64,000 bases of DNA from positions 198,431 through 262,430 of the forward strand of contig MU619253.1 of the NCBI GenBank assembly GCA_025201805.1. The letters run 5' to 3'. The notes under the pieces are model-generated. The model was not told where the DNA came from, did no database searches, and saw only the letters and a program-made list of their open reading frames with translations. Source of the stretch: Parasitella parasitica (Eukaryota; Mucoromycota; Mucoromycetes; Mucorales; Mucoraceae). The first letter of the stretch is position 1. The number at the start of each line of letters is the position of its first letter. This document shows, one piece after another, positions 46,891-59,432 of the stretch. A program made the translations under genes and the position numbers.

Positions 46891-47651
46891 GATAGAGACG
46901 TTTAATATACTTTTATATGAAAGGTTGTATATTCTATATCTGTCGATATCTTTGAGTGCATCTCTGAGTTGGGACATGTCTAGTAAAAGTGGTATTTTGG
47001 GAATTACGATGTTGAGAGTTCCTCCAAGTTCTGTCAGTATAATGGAGGAAGTCATAATTACATGTTGTCCAAATGATCTCAAATAAAGCTCGCTATGACA
47101 ATGGCTTCCTAAATGTGCCAAGGAAGCAGAAACTTTAAATACGGTGTGAAGGCCATCCTATGAACATTAATAGTGCAGATATTGAAAAAATAATTGCTTT
47201 TTGCTATGAACTGAGGTTTAGTAAAAATGGTTTTATCTTTGATTATTGCAATACACAAGCAGTTCGATTTTCTTGACATTTGCATATACTACCTACCATG
47301 GCTTCCGTATTTATTAATAGTCTCAAGTATTGCTGTATTTCGTGTCACTAAAACATGTTTATATTTATATAAATCGAGGTAAAATACGGATCGTGCAGCA
47401 GCCATCTCCTAATTGTGGTCAATAAAAACACATTTTATCTGATATAAGATGTAAGACGAGATTCAGGATGAGCAATAAAATACAACAAACATATCTCCTT
47501 CCATAATGAATAAGTATAAGAGGAAATAAATGTTTTAAATGTTACAATTCAGGAACAACATTCTTCTAATCCAAAGCATAGGCACAAAGCAGCCGCACTA
47601 TAATTAAAAATCTTTGGTTATTTGATATTATCCTTAGTGTTGTGTCTTTCA
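46891..47651. other. Intergenic region, no gene seen
   Basis: AT-rich DNA downstream of the repeat copies with no supported coding sequence. Confidence 0.5.
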
Positions 47652-47925
47652 CTACCATCCCCAGCAACAAGCATCATTTGTCTTTTTTGGCACTGAATGA
47701 ACTATTACAGTTTCTGGTGCTGGTGTTGGTTGATAAAATTGAGCTAATAAAAAGTAAATAGACTAATTTTTCTGCGAAAACAAGTATAATTTGCATACCT
47801 GGCGGATCATTAGCAAAATTGGTTTCTACTAATACACCTTTGGTGAAGGATACACTTTGAATTTGACGCTGTCGTGGTAGTCTAGTAGCTTCTGGTTCGT
47901 CAACAGCTCGTTCCCCTTGCTTCAT
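47652..47925 (-). CDS. Small protein with C-terminal Cys-Cys-Trp tail
   Basis: Two minus-strand exons (47925-47799 and 47743-47652) joined in phase 1 encode 72 residues. The N-terminal half is charged and contains RLPRQRQIQSVSFTKGVLVE. The second exon gives Pro-rich AQFYQPTPAPETVIVH and ends NDACCWGW. The terminal Cys pair may be lipidated or bind metal; some CYSTM-type fungal peptides look similar, but the match is too short to assign. The frame-preserving GT-AG intron supports a real gene that an ORF scan alone would truncate. Confidence 0.6.
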
Positions 47926-48381
47926 TGCATATTTAATACGAAAATATGATCCGTTATCGACAACTAGACAAAGAGAAGGAAGAGCTAAAAAAGAAGAACA
48001 ATAAAGCTGTTGTCTTTCTCGGAGTTTTTCTTTGCTGTATTATGACGTTAGTAGATACTGTTCATAATGTTTATCTTGCCAGATCATCCAAAACATGTTT
48101 TATCGCCATGACGATGATTGGCATGTTAAAATTGTCGAGTGCGTTTAATTTTAGGGTTCTTTAAGTATGATCAAATAAAGCGCTTACTTGTATAGTAGAA
48201 TCCATTTATTTGATGGGCACATGCATATGTTGCATTTGATTTAACCTAAATGAGTGACATGTTCAATTTTAAAACTAATTTTAAATGTTCCAAAAAAATT
48301 TTCTCTTAAACGCGTCTTTTATATATCTCTTTTTTTTCTGTTTCCTATTTTCTTTTTTATAAACGCTTTCAAATATTAAAC
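47926..48381. other. Divergent promoter region upstream of NTF2
   Basis: Contains a small open frame (47946-48164) that begins only about 20 bp from the minus-strand gene start and is not believed. A T/C-rich leader (48310-48360) precedes NTF2. Confidence 0.5.
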
Positions 48382-48928
48382 ATGGCTACTATCGAAGCAA
48401 TAGCTGCAAATTTTACCAGGTATTATTACCACACTTTTGATACAGCCAGAGCCAACTTGGCATCTACTTACGTAAGTTGTATTTTCCTTAAACTGCTTGG
48501 GAAAATTCGATAATAACAAGTTGCAAAACAGAGAGATGATTCCAAGCTCTCCTTTGAAGGCCAATGTTTCGAAGGCGCACAAAATATTACCGAAAAGTTA
48601 ATGGTAGGTAATAAAGGGTACATGAGAGCAGAAAAACCAAGTGTTTTTATTTTCAATCTGTAGTCTCTTTCATTCCAAAAAGTTCAACATCACTGCGATA
48701 CTGTGGATGTTCAACCTTTAGACCCAACAAATGCCAAAATTCTTATAGTAGTTGTTGGTAAACTTTTAGTAAGTCATTCTTATGAATTATTAGAGGCTTC
48801 GAGGTTACTAACAAAGTATAAAGATTGATGATAACGAAAACCCTTTGAACTTCTCGCAAGTTTTCCAGTTGGTCGCCCAGGATAACACTTTCTACATATC
48901 AAACGACGTTTTCCGTTTTATTTATTAA
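48382..48928 (+). CDS. Nuclear transport factor 2
   Basis: Four exons (48382-48471, 48532-48603, 48664-48768, 48824-48928) encode 123 residues, the normal NTF2 size. NTF2 imports RanGDP into the nucleus and binds FG nucleoporins. Hallmarks are FTRYYYHTFDTARANLASTY, RDDSKLSFEGQ, the Asp-rich Ran-binding strand HHCDTVDVQPLD, LIVVVGKLLIDDNENPLNFSQVFQL and the terminal FYISNDVFRFIY. All introns are phase 0. An 11-bp perfect hairpin overlaps the stop codon. Confidence 0.95.
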
Positions 48929-48937
48929 ACGGAAAAC
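48908..48937 (+). terminator. Perfect hairpin across the NTF2 stop codon
   Basis: gttttccgttt (48908-48918) pairs perfectly with aaacggaaaac (48927-48937) around an 8-nt loop; the stop codon TAA (48926-48928) sits at the loop-stem border. Its role in 3' end formation or mRNA stability is inferred, not shown. Confidence 0.6.
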
Positions 48938-49079
48938 CACGAGTCCATGGTGTAGAAAATTGTGCTCCGTTGGGCATCATTTGTATGCGCCAATAAACAA
49001 TAAACATCCAGATTTTCCCTATTGTGAATGAAATGCCATTTACACTTAAATCTTTATGATTTTTATAATATGTACAATT

Positions 49080-50536
49080 TTAATTCTTTACGGGGGACGC
49101 TTTCTTGTCAAAAGCACCCAGAATATTTTGACGAATACTGAAATCATCCAACTTTGCAGAAGAAACATCATCAGAGCCAGCAATCTTGGCAAGACGAGCT
49201 CCTTCAACCTCGAGGAACTTCTCACCGTTGGTCAGCATCTTTTCCATAATCTTGGCATAGTAAGTAGCATAACGAGTACCGATTTCCTTTGCGGCTTCAG
49301 CAGCTTCAGCGTGAATCTTTTCGCGTTCGTTAGCGTTCTTGATGAAGCGAATAGCAAGCTCGTCTAGTTTAGCAATACGTCCAGCAATAGCCTCCAAACC
49401 GCCGCCAACTTTGCGTTGAGTACCACAGTGTTTGTTGAGGAATTCAACAAAGGCTGCTTCAGTACGGCCACCTTCATATGCGATGGGTTCACTTTCACCA
49501 GCAGGGAAGAACTTGATGGTAGGGAAACCAGAAATATCAAATTCAGTGCCAATGTCTCGTTCTTGATCAGCGTCAATCTTTGCAACTACACACTATTGAC
49601 ATCAAGTAAGCGCGTGAGATGCTGCACAGGTGGGTTACTTTGATACAAGAACTTACGTTTCCTTCATTTGCAAAAGTGGAGCCAATCTTCTCCCAAATGG
49701 GCGCTTTAATGATAGTCCTATTTTAGCGTATCACCATAACATGCGTAAATTAGGCACTTACCAAGATTTTTGCAGTGTCCACACCACGAAGCATAGAACT
49801 CAACAAGAACATTTTTGTTGGGATTCAAAGCAATCTCGTGGAAGTTTTTGGTAGTTAAAGTAACAACATCAGACTTTTGAGACTTGATACGAGGAGAAAC
49901 ACCAGACTTTTCCTTGATGAATGCAGCCAAAGAGTTCAAATCACGACCTCCCTTGTAATCCTCCACGCCCTCAGGAGAATGAACACCCTTGGGGAACCAT
50001 TTGAGTGTAGGGAAACCTTGGACACCAAACAAAGCACCAGTGTCACGGTGTTGATCAGCATCCAACTTGGCAACCAAAACTTTATCTTTACTAGAGGAAA
50101 AGGCATCGCCTAATTGAGCATAGACGGGAGCCAAGTTCTTACAATGACCACACCAGGGAGCATAAAATTCGACAAGAGCAGGCTTGGAACCATCAATGAC
50201 GCTGTTAAAGTTGGCATCCGTCAGAACGACAACATTACCCTCCCATTCGACTGCGGAACCGCCAGCAGGAGCGGTCTTTTCGCGAACCAAAGATAAGATA
50301 TCACTAGCCGAATTGATGTTTTTCAATTGTGCAAACGCGTTGTTGACATGGCCAGCTAATTTCTCGGGTGTAGTGGATTTGATTTCGGCCAAGAAACCTT
50401 GTAGCTTATCGCCATTCAGCTGCTTGGCGTTTTCCACCAAATTGAAGGCAATGTTACCTCCTTGGTAGTAGTCGTAGCCAAGAAATGCAGCATTTACAGC
50501 GACAAGTAAGAAAAACAGCTTTTTGAAAAAAGACAT
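49080..50536 (-). CDS. Protein disulfide isomerase with two thioredoxin domains and ERp29-like C-terminal domain
   Basis: Minus-strand exons 50536-49762, 49703-49657 and 49592-49080 encode 444 residues. The N-terminus (MSFFKKLFFLLVAVNAAFLG) is a signal sequence or anchor, followed by an extra segment of about 80 residues. Two thioredoxin domains carry active sites FYAPWCGHCKNL and FYASWCGHCKNL; each is followed by GFPTLKWFP or GFPTIKFFP. The last 100 residues are helical (ERp29 C-like: LDELAIRFIKNANEREKIHAEA). It should form and shuffle disulfides of secreted proteins. The C-terminus is KASPVKN, with no HDEL/KDEL retrieval signal, which is odd unless the N-terminus is a membrane anchor. The middle 47-nt exon was placed with an AAAG acceptor because it restores CKNLAPIWEKIG exactly. 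Confidence 0.93.
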
Positions 50537-51433
50537 TTTTATTACAGAAAGGGAAAAGAATGAAATGGTTGCGAGAAATTGATTCAGAAATAAATAGAAA
50601 TCCTATTAGCAAATCAACTTGCTCCAAGTGGTGTAGGCCCTTTGCGCTTGGATATCAACTGCTTTGGATGGTATTCCTGTCCGGTGCCTTGATGCTCCAT
50701 TGTCCGGATAGGACAGATGCGCTTGGGTTTACTACAGTTTGGGATTCTATAGATCAAGCAGTGCATTAAACTTGTCTCTGAAGCAATAAAAAATCACTGA
50801 TTTCTCCAAGCTTTAAATAAAAAATAAAAAAAAAGTCCTGCCAGACTTCATGTGCTTGATGCGTCTCTAGTTCATTGAATACCTAACACAAACGATAAAG
50901 TCTGTTAATTTTTGCATATTTGCGTTTTTGGCCAGTCTTTTGGTCAGCTAATTCATTGTGTAACCAGTGCTTATATATACATTACACATGTTTATTGTAT
51001 CTCATGTGCATCCAAGGATTTTGAGGGATAGTTATGAAGCGTGTCAATTAAACTGTCGTTTTCACACACCAGTGGTCTTGATCGCACTGTGCTGTCTCCT
51101 GAAAGGATAAGTCCAGGGCAGCCATCGCTGAAGCTCCCTTTTTTATCATTTAAACATTGGATCTAACCAAGTAGCAACCAACGTCAAGTATTCCGTGCTT
51201 TTCGAAAAAAAAAAAAAAATACGGTAGAGCTAAACAGCCTGTCTGTGCACTTGAGTTGACATGCCGTAACATCTTGAGCTCATACACTTCTTTTTCTAAT
51301 TGGCCATACAAATCACCTTTCTAAAATTGAAAATTTATAAACCCCATTTGAATCTTGTTAAAGATTTTTTTTCTTCTTCTCTCTCTCCCTCTCTCTCTCT
51401 CTGCCTCTCTTTTACTCAGTTTGGCTAATTGAA
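50537..51433. other. Divergent intergenic region between PDI and decarboxylase
   Basis: No gene supported. A pyrimidine-rich (TCTC)n leader at about 51380-51412 precedes the decarboxylase start. The upstream open frame 50560-50769 is not supported. Confidence 0.55.
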
Positions 51434-53153
51434 ATGGTAGCTACTAAAGATATAGACGATGCTTTAGAGCTTGACAAGATGCTGAAGCACATGCAAACAC
51501 TGGTCTTCAATTGTAAGATTGGATATTCTATGGCTGACCTGCTGTAACTGACTTCAAAGACGTTTGACAGATGTTTGTCAAGGTCAAAATAAAACGAAGC
51601 CTGTGGTTATGTATCACGATCCACATCAATTGTACAAGGCCATGGACTTTTCACTACCTGTCAAGGGTGCTGGCATGGAAGGCAGGTTTCTATTTTTTTT
51701 TGCATTTCAGTATAGAATTTTGACAAGCTTATGCAGGCACCTTTGAGCTTATCAAGTCAACACTGGAATTCAGCGTCAATCCATGGAATCCTCGATTCCT
51801 GGACAAGCTATATGCTGGGACCAATCCTATTGGCGTTATTTCTGAACTTTTGCTGGCTGTACTGAACAGCAACGTCCATGTGTATCATGTATCACCTGTG
51901 CTTACACTGATGGAGGTTGAAGTTGCAAAGGCTGTTGGGCGATTATTGAATATGGGAGAGGTTAATGCCACTATTTCAATTGAAAGCTGCAATGAAAAGT
52001 AACCCCATCAAATATAGAATTCAGGTGGTTTACTATGCCCTGGTGGTTCAGCTTCAAATTTGTTGGCTATGGTCACAGCACGAAACAGGATGTTCCCAAT
52101 GATAAAGTCAGAGGGCTATTTTCCGAAGCCAATGAATCCAGCAGCTACATACGGCAAATTAACAGTGTTTACCTCGCTCCATAGCCATTACAGTATTGAC
52201 AAATCAGCTCAGGTCATGGGGCTAGGCACAGATAATATAATCAAGGTGCCAGTTGATGACATTGGAAGAATGCAAGTAGATGAATTGGGTAATTAAAAAA
52301 GCGAGCAAAAAGGATCTTTCTTTGCTAATGATTTGAAAAAGAAAAAATGATTCTATCAAGTATAGAAAAGGGTGAAACGCCATTTTTCATTAATGCAACA
52401 GCAGGCACTACAGTTTTGGGTGCATTTGACCCTATTCGACAGATATCAGCATTAGCAAAAAAATACAACTGCTGGTTACATGTGGATGGCTCATGGGGTG
52501 GCAGTGCTGTATTTTCGGATAAAGCTAGAAAAGAAAGAGACTGGTTTGATGGCTCCGAGTTGGCAGATACGTTCACATTGAATCCTCATAAACTGCTGGG
52601 CGTGCCATTGCAATGTTCCATGCTAATTACACCTCATCAAGGGCATCTGTTGTTTGCCAAGGCCAATTCTTTACGAGCAGACTATCTCTTCCATGGCAAC
52701 CCATATGATCTGGGAGCAGGCACTATTGGCTGCGGTCGTCGTCCAGACGCTGCCAAAGTATTTTTGGCATGGAAATTCTATGGACAGCAAGGGCTCGGTG
52801 CTCGCGTAGATAGAGCGCTAGCTACTGCAGATGAATTCACACAGCTCGTTAGGCAAAGAGCCTCGTTTGTGCTAGTTAAAGACCCTAGTCCTTTCTTGCA
52901 AATCTGTTTTTGGTTTATGCCGCCAGGCTTGGAAGAAAAACACATTGATTTGTCTAAAGTTACAAGAGAAATCCACCGCAGAGTGAATCAATCCGGTGAG
53001 TTCATGGTAGATCATTCGCCTTTGGCTGGAACGTCAGATTTCTTTCGCATCGTAGTCAATGCGCCCGCCGTCGGCCTGCATCGTGACCTTGAAAGACTCC
53101 TTGATACCATTGAGGAGGTCAATGCAACTATAGATTGGAAGAATGTTTTATAA
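51434..53153 (+). CDS. Group II PLP-dependent decarboxylase (glutamate/cysteine-sulfinate decarboxylase-like)
   Basis: Five exons (51434-51512, 51571-51681, 51737-51960, 52018-52288, 52342-53153) encode 498 residues. Family signatures are ELIKSTLEFSVNPWNPRFLDKLYAGTNPIG, GGLLCPGGSASNLLAMVTARN, INATAGTTVLGAFDPI, the DGSWGGSAVFSDKAR segment with the PLP-contacting Asp (LHVDGSWGG), and the Schiff-base Lys in LNPHKLLGVPLQCSM. It resembles animal GAD/CSAD more than bacterial-type GAD; the substrate (glutamate, aspartate or cysteine sulfinate) is not decided by what is visible. Intron 2 (51682-51736) begins with GC (AAG|gcaggt), the only donor that keeps frame. Confidence 0.92.
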
Positions 53154-53473
53154 TTATAAACTTTTTTTTTTCTTTTTCTGATAACGTGTTGGAGTCAAAT
53201 GACTTGTTGAGGCATTGTCGAAACAAAATGTTGGACATTTCATTCAAGGCGGGGACTTAGTTCCCTTCTGTGTCCCCTCCCCCCCCCTTTTCTCCCTTTT
53301 TGAGTGGGGTGTTTATTTTGTTTTTGTTGTTGTTGTTGTTGTTGTTGTTGCTGCTCTTTCTGCTTTTTTCTTTTCTTTTCTTTTTTTTTTTTCCTTCTCA
53401 TTGTCTTTTTTATTATCCTCGAGAAAAAAAAAGCGTCATTGTGTTTACATCAACAAATTGATAATATCTTTCC
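53154..53473. other. Intergenic region with (TTG)n and homopolymer runs
   Basis: Promoter region of the RasGEF gene with a C10 run near 53278, a (TTG)n stretch at 53320-53350 and T-rich leader. No gene. Confidence 0.6.
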
Positions 53474-56400
53474 ATGGCATCACCTTCTCTGTTATGTAGA
53501 GTACAGGCGCTCTATTCCTTTGAATCAAACGACCCTTCCTCCTTGAAATTTGATGAAGGCGATTTCATAGATGTCTTGACTAAATTACCCTCTGGTTGGT
53601 GGGATGGATGGTAGATGGCAAAATAATATGGTTTTTTCTAAACGCTAAAACTAACATGTCGTTAGGTGTAATGGAAGTCGCGGCTGGTTTCCTAGCAACT
53701 ATGTTACAATAATCGATGAGTATGGTGGTACAGGACCAGTGGTATGCATAAAATCAAAATTGGGAATTTCATGGCAACTAACCAATTTTAAATAGTCTCC
53801 AACGACAACACCACCAATAACAGCAACAGCAACACCACTGCCACCAATTGGGCCAAAAAATGCCACTAGAAGAATAAGCTCACAGACAGAATTATTTGAC
53901 GATAGAGTAGGATCAAGTGGAAATGAAGGCAGTAAACGCACTTCCTTACCACCCAACTGGTCAATTCAGAATCGCGAAGACGGATCCGCAAGTTATTATT
54001 TTAATACAATCACAGGAGAAATGCGATCAACTTATCCTTACGACGATTCTGGCTCATTTTATGAAGGCGAATCCGACGAAGATTCAGCTACTTCAAGTAT
54101 TGACAGCACCTCGAGGTCAGACTCTGCCTTGGAGGTCAGTTATTTACCAACATCCGAAGAATCTATCGTGTCTGACCATTCACTGAAAGACATACAACAT
54201 CAACAACAGCAAGGAAAAGTATGTGCAATTTTTTTCGTTGTTGTCTCCTCAACTATAAACTTACCCCTTAATTTTATTATTCTTTCATTATAACTAGTGG
54301 ATTCAGCGCACTACACCTCAGGGTCTCCCATTTTTTTATAATCTGTCAACTCACGAAACTGCATGGCATGCAGACTCACAGGTAATCACACAGTTCAGTT
54401 GGAAATCTAACAGCTTGTGTTGACCCTATTGTATATGAAATCTTACTAGGAGCAGCAGGGATCGCCCAAAGTCCAACCTAGATTACCCTCTAATAATGCT
54501 ACTTCGCCAACATCAGCATCAGCAAAATATCCTTTTCAACCGTCTCCCTCGTTTGACAATAATGAAATTCTCACATGGAACAAGCTTTCAATTCATATCA
54601 CCCTGACAATCAACAATTTAATTGCATCTGCAAAGAACTCACAGAGATCCTTGTACAAGAAATACGCTGCTCGCATAGTCGAAGCTGTAAGGTTCATGTT
54701 GGTTGCTTCAGGTACCATCAGCAAGGAATCCCTGCATATAAAAACTAGCAATGTGCTCCGATCACACCACCGCGCAATGATGGCCTCCATGTCGAAATTA
54801 GTCTTGTCGGCCCAGTTATGTGCTGATGGTACTGTACATGATATTAGCAAAATCCTAGCTGATTGTCATGAGCTACTGGTGGCTGTTCGTAATTTCATCA
54901 GCACCTGTGAAAGTATACCTGTAGAAATCAACAATGTCGACCCACATCTGATCTCTTCGCCGCAAGACGAAAGCAAAGCTCCCTGGGATACGTCCGCAAT
55001 CCGACGGCAGAATTCTATATCTTCTACCTCAGGATCTGTAATGGACCATGGCATCCGAGCAAAATACGAACTGCAGCCTGACTTGATTGAAATTCTGGAC
55101 GCTTACGGTACTAGTATGCAGGAATCAATGGAGTCTCTTATGGCAAATCTCACACGCCATAGTGATTCTCGGTGTTCTTTGGCAGTTTTGCTGTTTACTC
55201 AATACAGAAATTTCGGTAACCAGAATGGCCAATTTTTGTCTATCATAGAAGACATTGATTTCAATGGAGTCATCCAGTCGCCTTTGATGAAAGATCTGGC
55301 TGTTGCCAAACAGAAACTCTTTGACGGTCTAGGTTTACTCTTCATCAAGATGCAAACAATGACGGACGACACTGTTCCCATGGAGAAGGCCACTACGGAG
55401 ATGCAACAAGCTGCTCAATCCATCACTGAGGCCATCAGACTAGTGTGTGATCGTATGGCCGATTTAGTCAATGAAAAGAAGGGCCAAAGCAAGGTGATTC
55501 GGAATACGTCGAGCAATCGTAGCAGCTTGCTTGGATCCATCGACAAGGACACTTCCTTGGGTGATTTCCTACACAATGCGACCGGAAGTCACGATCTATC
55601 CTTTGATTTAAGTCTGTCTTCTTCAATGACCCTTAAAAATCCTTCTTTAACTTCTACTGAAGACTTGAAGAAGCGGTCCCAATCCTTGTCCGTAGATACT
55701 GCTCAATCTAGCGATAGTAGCAGCACCAAAGCAAGCAATCGCTCCTCTGCCCCCATCACTGAAAACACACCCACATTAATGGCCGAAACATTGAAAAACA
55801 GAGCGCATACATTGACAGAAACTCAGTCGAAACATACAAGCGCAAAATTGAAGCAGTTCTTTGGGGATGATCTACCTGATCCCAACGCCTCTTCTAGCGA
55901 TACAGCACCTACATCTCCATCAGAAATTCCCATAGGAGGAGCAAACGCATCAGGGCAAGGGCCAAGAAAAGTCTCTGCGACACCATCGAACGTTAGTGCC
56001 AACACGGCCGGAAGTTTGCAGGAAGATGAACAACGATATCTCCAATACGACTACAGTGCCAATGAAATTGTTTTTACCGTCGAGGGCACTGTCAAAGGAG
56101 GCACTCTTCGTGCACTTGTCGAGCGCATGACTTTGCATGACTATTTAGATATGAACTTCAACAGCACCTTTTTACTTACGTACCGATCGTTCTGTACTTC
56201 TATGGAATTATTGGAATTGCTCGAAGCCAGATATAATATACAACCGCCTGCCGATCTTACACCCGAGGAGCTAGAAATATGGGTTACCAAGAAGCAAAAG
56301 TTGATTCGATTGCGTGTGTTCAATGTGCTCAAGATCTGGCTGGAGCAATACTATTACGAAGAAGATTCGGTGATTTTGGATCGCTTGCTGCATTTCACAA

Positions 56401-57423
56401 ACACCAGCATCAAGGACACACTGAGTTTTTCTGCTTACCAACTGGAGCGCCTAATTCAAAAGCGCAAAGAAGCCTGCAAAGATCTTAAAAAGCTAGTCAT
56501 CACTCAGCAGCAAGATTCCCCTGACCCTATATTACCAAAAAATTTGAAAAAGTTCCGTCTTTTGGATCTAGACGCAATTGAAATGGCACGTCAATTAACC
56601 CTAATGGACTTTAAGCTGTACAGCTCAATCAAACCAGTCGAATGTCTTGACAAAGCCTGGTCCCGTGACACTACCCCAAATGATGACCATCATACGCCTG
56701 TGGCACGTAACATCCAATCTTCAATTGACTATTGTAACCAGGTTACCACTTGGGTCTCTGACGAGATTTTGAGTCAATCCGAAGTCAAGAGAAGAAGCGC
56801 ACTCATCAAATACTGGGTCAGCGTTGCCGAACGCTGTCGTACTCTTAACAATTTCAACACCTGCATGGCTATTCTGTCTGCATTTGACAATAGTGCTGTT
56901 GGCCGCCTCAAGCGTACCTGGGAAATGGTTGGTGCACGAACAAATCACACTGTTGCGAATATCCGTAAATTAATGGGAGCAAGTCGTAATTTTAATCAAT
57001 ACAGAGCTCTGATTCATTCTGTGAACCCTCCTTGTATTCCTTTTCTGGGCATCTACCTCCAGGATCTCACCTTCATTGAGGACGGTAATCCAAACTTTCT
57101 CAAGACATCCAAGGATTTGATCAACTTTGCCAAGCGTGCCAAGACTGCTGAGGTTATCCGCGAAATCCAACAATATCAAACTATGGGCTATCAGTTTAGA
57201 GCCGTGGACGAAATCCAGAGCTTTATTCTCGATAGTTTGCACAGCTCTCGTGATGAAGATCAATTGTACAAAGAAAGTTTGAAACTTGAACCAAAGTAAG
57301 TTGCCGTATAACCATTTTATGATTACAATTAATTGACCCTTCTTTTTTTTTTTTTTTTTGCGTATCAGGGAACGAGATGATGAAAAGATTACACGACTCT
57401 TGCAGGAATCAGGTTTCTTGTAA
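53474..57423 (+). CDS. Ras guanine-nucleotide exchange factor (Cdc25-like) with SH3 and two WW domains
   Basis: Six exons (53474-53610, 53666-53741, 53796-54218, 54298-54381, 54450-57295, 57369-57423) encode 1206 residues. Residues 8-65 form an SH3 domain (VQALYSFESND, GWWDGWCNGSRGWFPSNYV). Two WW-like modules follow: LPPNWSIQNREDGSASYYFN and WIQRTTPQGLPFFYNLSTHE. A long helical and Ser-rich middle leads to the RasGEF N-domain (GTVKGGTLRALVERMTLHDY, FLLTYRSFCTSMELLELL) and the catalytic CDC25 domain (LDLDAIEMARQLTLMDFKLY, IKYWVSVAERCRTLNNFNT, PCIPFLGIYLQDLTFIEDG). It should load Ras with GTP at the membrane upstream of cAMP or MAPK signalling. Most of the protein is in one 2.8-kb exon. Confidence 0.95.
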
Positions 57424-59432
57424 ATAACCAAACTAATACTTATAATATTATACACTTTAACGCGCACACAAACACTCACTCTCTCACTCACTCACTCACT
57501 CACTCACTCACTCACTCACTCACTCACTCTCATATATACACTTAAAATTCAAAGCATTCAATATCCTTATTATTACCATTTAATTTTTACTTTTTCATTC
57601 TTTTATCACTTACACAACTACCCATCAATCAATATAATGAAAAACTACTTATTTTATAAATATAGTGGCTCTACCTTTTCAAGTACAGCGGCTCTATACA
57701 ATAAATTGCATGATTATCCAATATATGATTACATATAGTATTGGAGGGTTTTGTACATAAATGAATCCGAAGCGATCTCATATGATAAATGATAGGATAC
57801 AAAAATTTCCCACGACTCTGTGGAGTCTTGTAACCTTTTAAAGATACATAACATCTCTCTGAACTCTCTGAATAATAATCGTGCGAGCGATAACATGTAT
57901 GCTCCAAGAGATATTCATAGTACATCTCTTGACTAGCTTATTATTATCGGCGGATACGTGTGCTGCGAATAATATATGCACCTATACTACCGGTATATAA
58001 AGTATGCAAATTTCAATAGAGGGCTGGAATTTAATAGTGTTAAAATTGAGTTTTTTATTTTTATTTTGGCGATGATCAAGTCTAAACCAGAGTTATGGCA
58101 TATAGAAATTAGTTGCAATGAGCTTGTATATAATTATGATAGATATTCTCATTGAAGTTTCGGTATCAGTTTAGGTTTATATGCATACAACAAGTCATAT
58201 ATGCAATTAAGATGCTTTCAATGAATAATTGAAGCATGTAATGTGAATAAATTATACCAGACATCCCTTGTGGATTTCAAAATAGCCTTGATATAACAAC
58301 ATCCAACAATGAAAAAAACTTTATTCCTAACTATCACAAGAGGCAAACTGTGTAATTTTCTGCCAGTTTATCTGCGTATAAGACTTGAAGTTTGGTAAGA
58401 TGTTATTACAGTGTTCTGAATTCTGAAGTTTATAAAAGGTTCAATACTGGTATCAAATATGTCTGATATTCTTTCACCTTAGTTTATGCATATCCCGGCT
58501 TTTAAAATTCTTTTGCATCTGAAGTATTATACTGCCAGCTCTTAACTATCGTCTTATAAATAATTTACAGTGATTCCTGATCATCATCACAAGGTAAATA
58601 TAATAGCCAATTCATGCTTACAGTAAATCTGCCTCGACAAAGTTAAGCAATCGGCTGTTGGTGTGCGCCCTCTTGGTATACTTGCATAAATTTTCGCTGG
58701 AATAAAAAACCCAAGTCTACGCATTCTTCCAACAGGGCGCCCTAGACTAGATGGTACAGGGCTTACATATTATTTGAATTCCAAGGATCTAATGAATCGT
58801 GCTATTTATGAGAGGGGAGGCAAGTCAAAGCGAAAGGATGTAGATCCCCATAAATCAGAAAGAGCTAAACACGCTGTGCAGTTGTTTTCCATATATGCAC
58901 CTCCTCAATCATTTGTATTTCTCAACCCTGGTACATTGAAGCATGAATCAAATTTCCTTGACGCGTTCGCAAGTTTATAATATACAGCGCATACAGTCTT
59001 TATGGTTCAATCAATTGGTCTATTCTCATGGTTTATTGTAGCTATTAGTACCAAATAAATAAGCGATTCGATCCTTGTTGTACGGTAGCAGGTATTCGGG
59101 GCAGTGATTACTCTCAAGTTAATTCCTATATGGTCTTTGTATATATGATCATTCATATACTGATTGTTGCTGACAAACCTTAAAATGCCATTACGGCGCT
59201 CTTGATGAGGGCAACGGCCTTCACCGTGACCACTGCAATCGAGTTGCTCGTGAGATTTTTTGACATATTCCTAATCTCTAGGTAGATTCCCCCTTACTAA
59301 TGTGGGGAAAAAAGAAGCATCACCATCCCTTTTATTATCCCCGTAACTTTTCAACTTGTTTGCTAGCCTCCTTTTTTTTTTATTTATATATATATATATT
59401 TACATCTCTATCTATATAGTAAAACAAATATA
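57424..59432. other. Large intergenic region with ACTC microsatellite
   Basis: AT-rich. An open frame at 58774-58980 (MNSKDLMNRAIYERGGK..., 68 codons) in a segment with better coding-like composition (58660-58980) could be a gene fragment, but no start, splice or family evidence was found. The HAD promoter has a tatatatatata run near 59386-59398. Confidence 0.5.
57472..57532 (+). repeat. (CTCA)n tetranucleotide microsatellite
   Basis: About 11 consecutive CTCA/ACTC units directly downstream of the RasGEF stop, in its probable 3' UTR. Confidence 0.9.

Noticed and set aside
47946-48164. 72-codon plus-strand frame with a hydrophobic segment
   Set aside because: It begins about 20 bp from the divergent gene start, inside the shared promoter, and has no family match.
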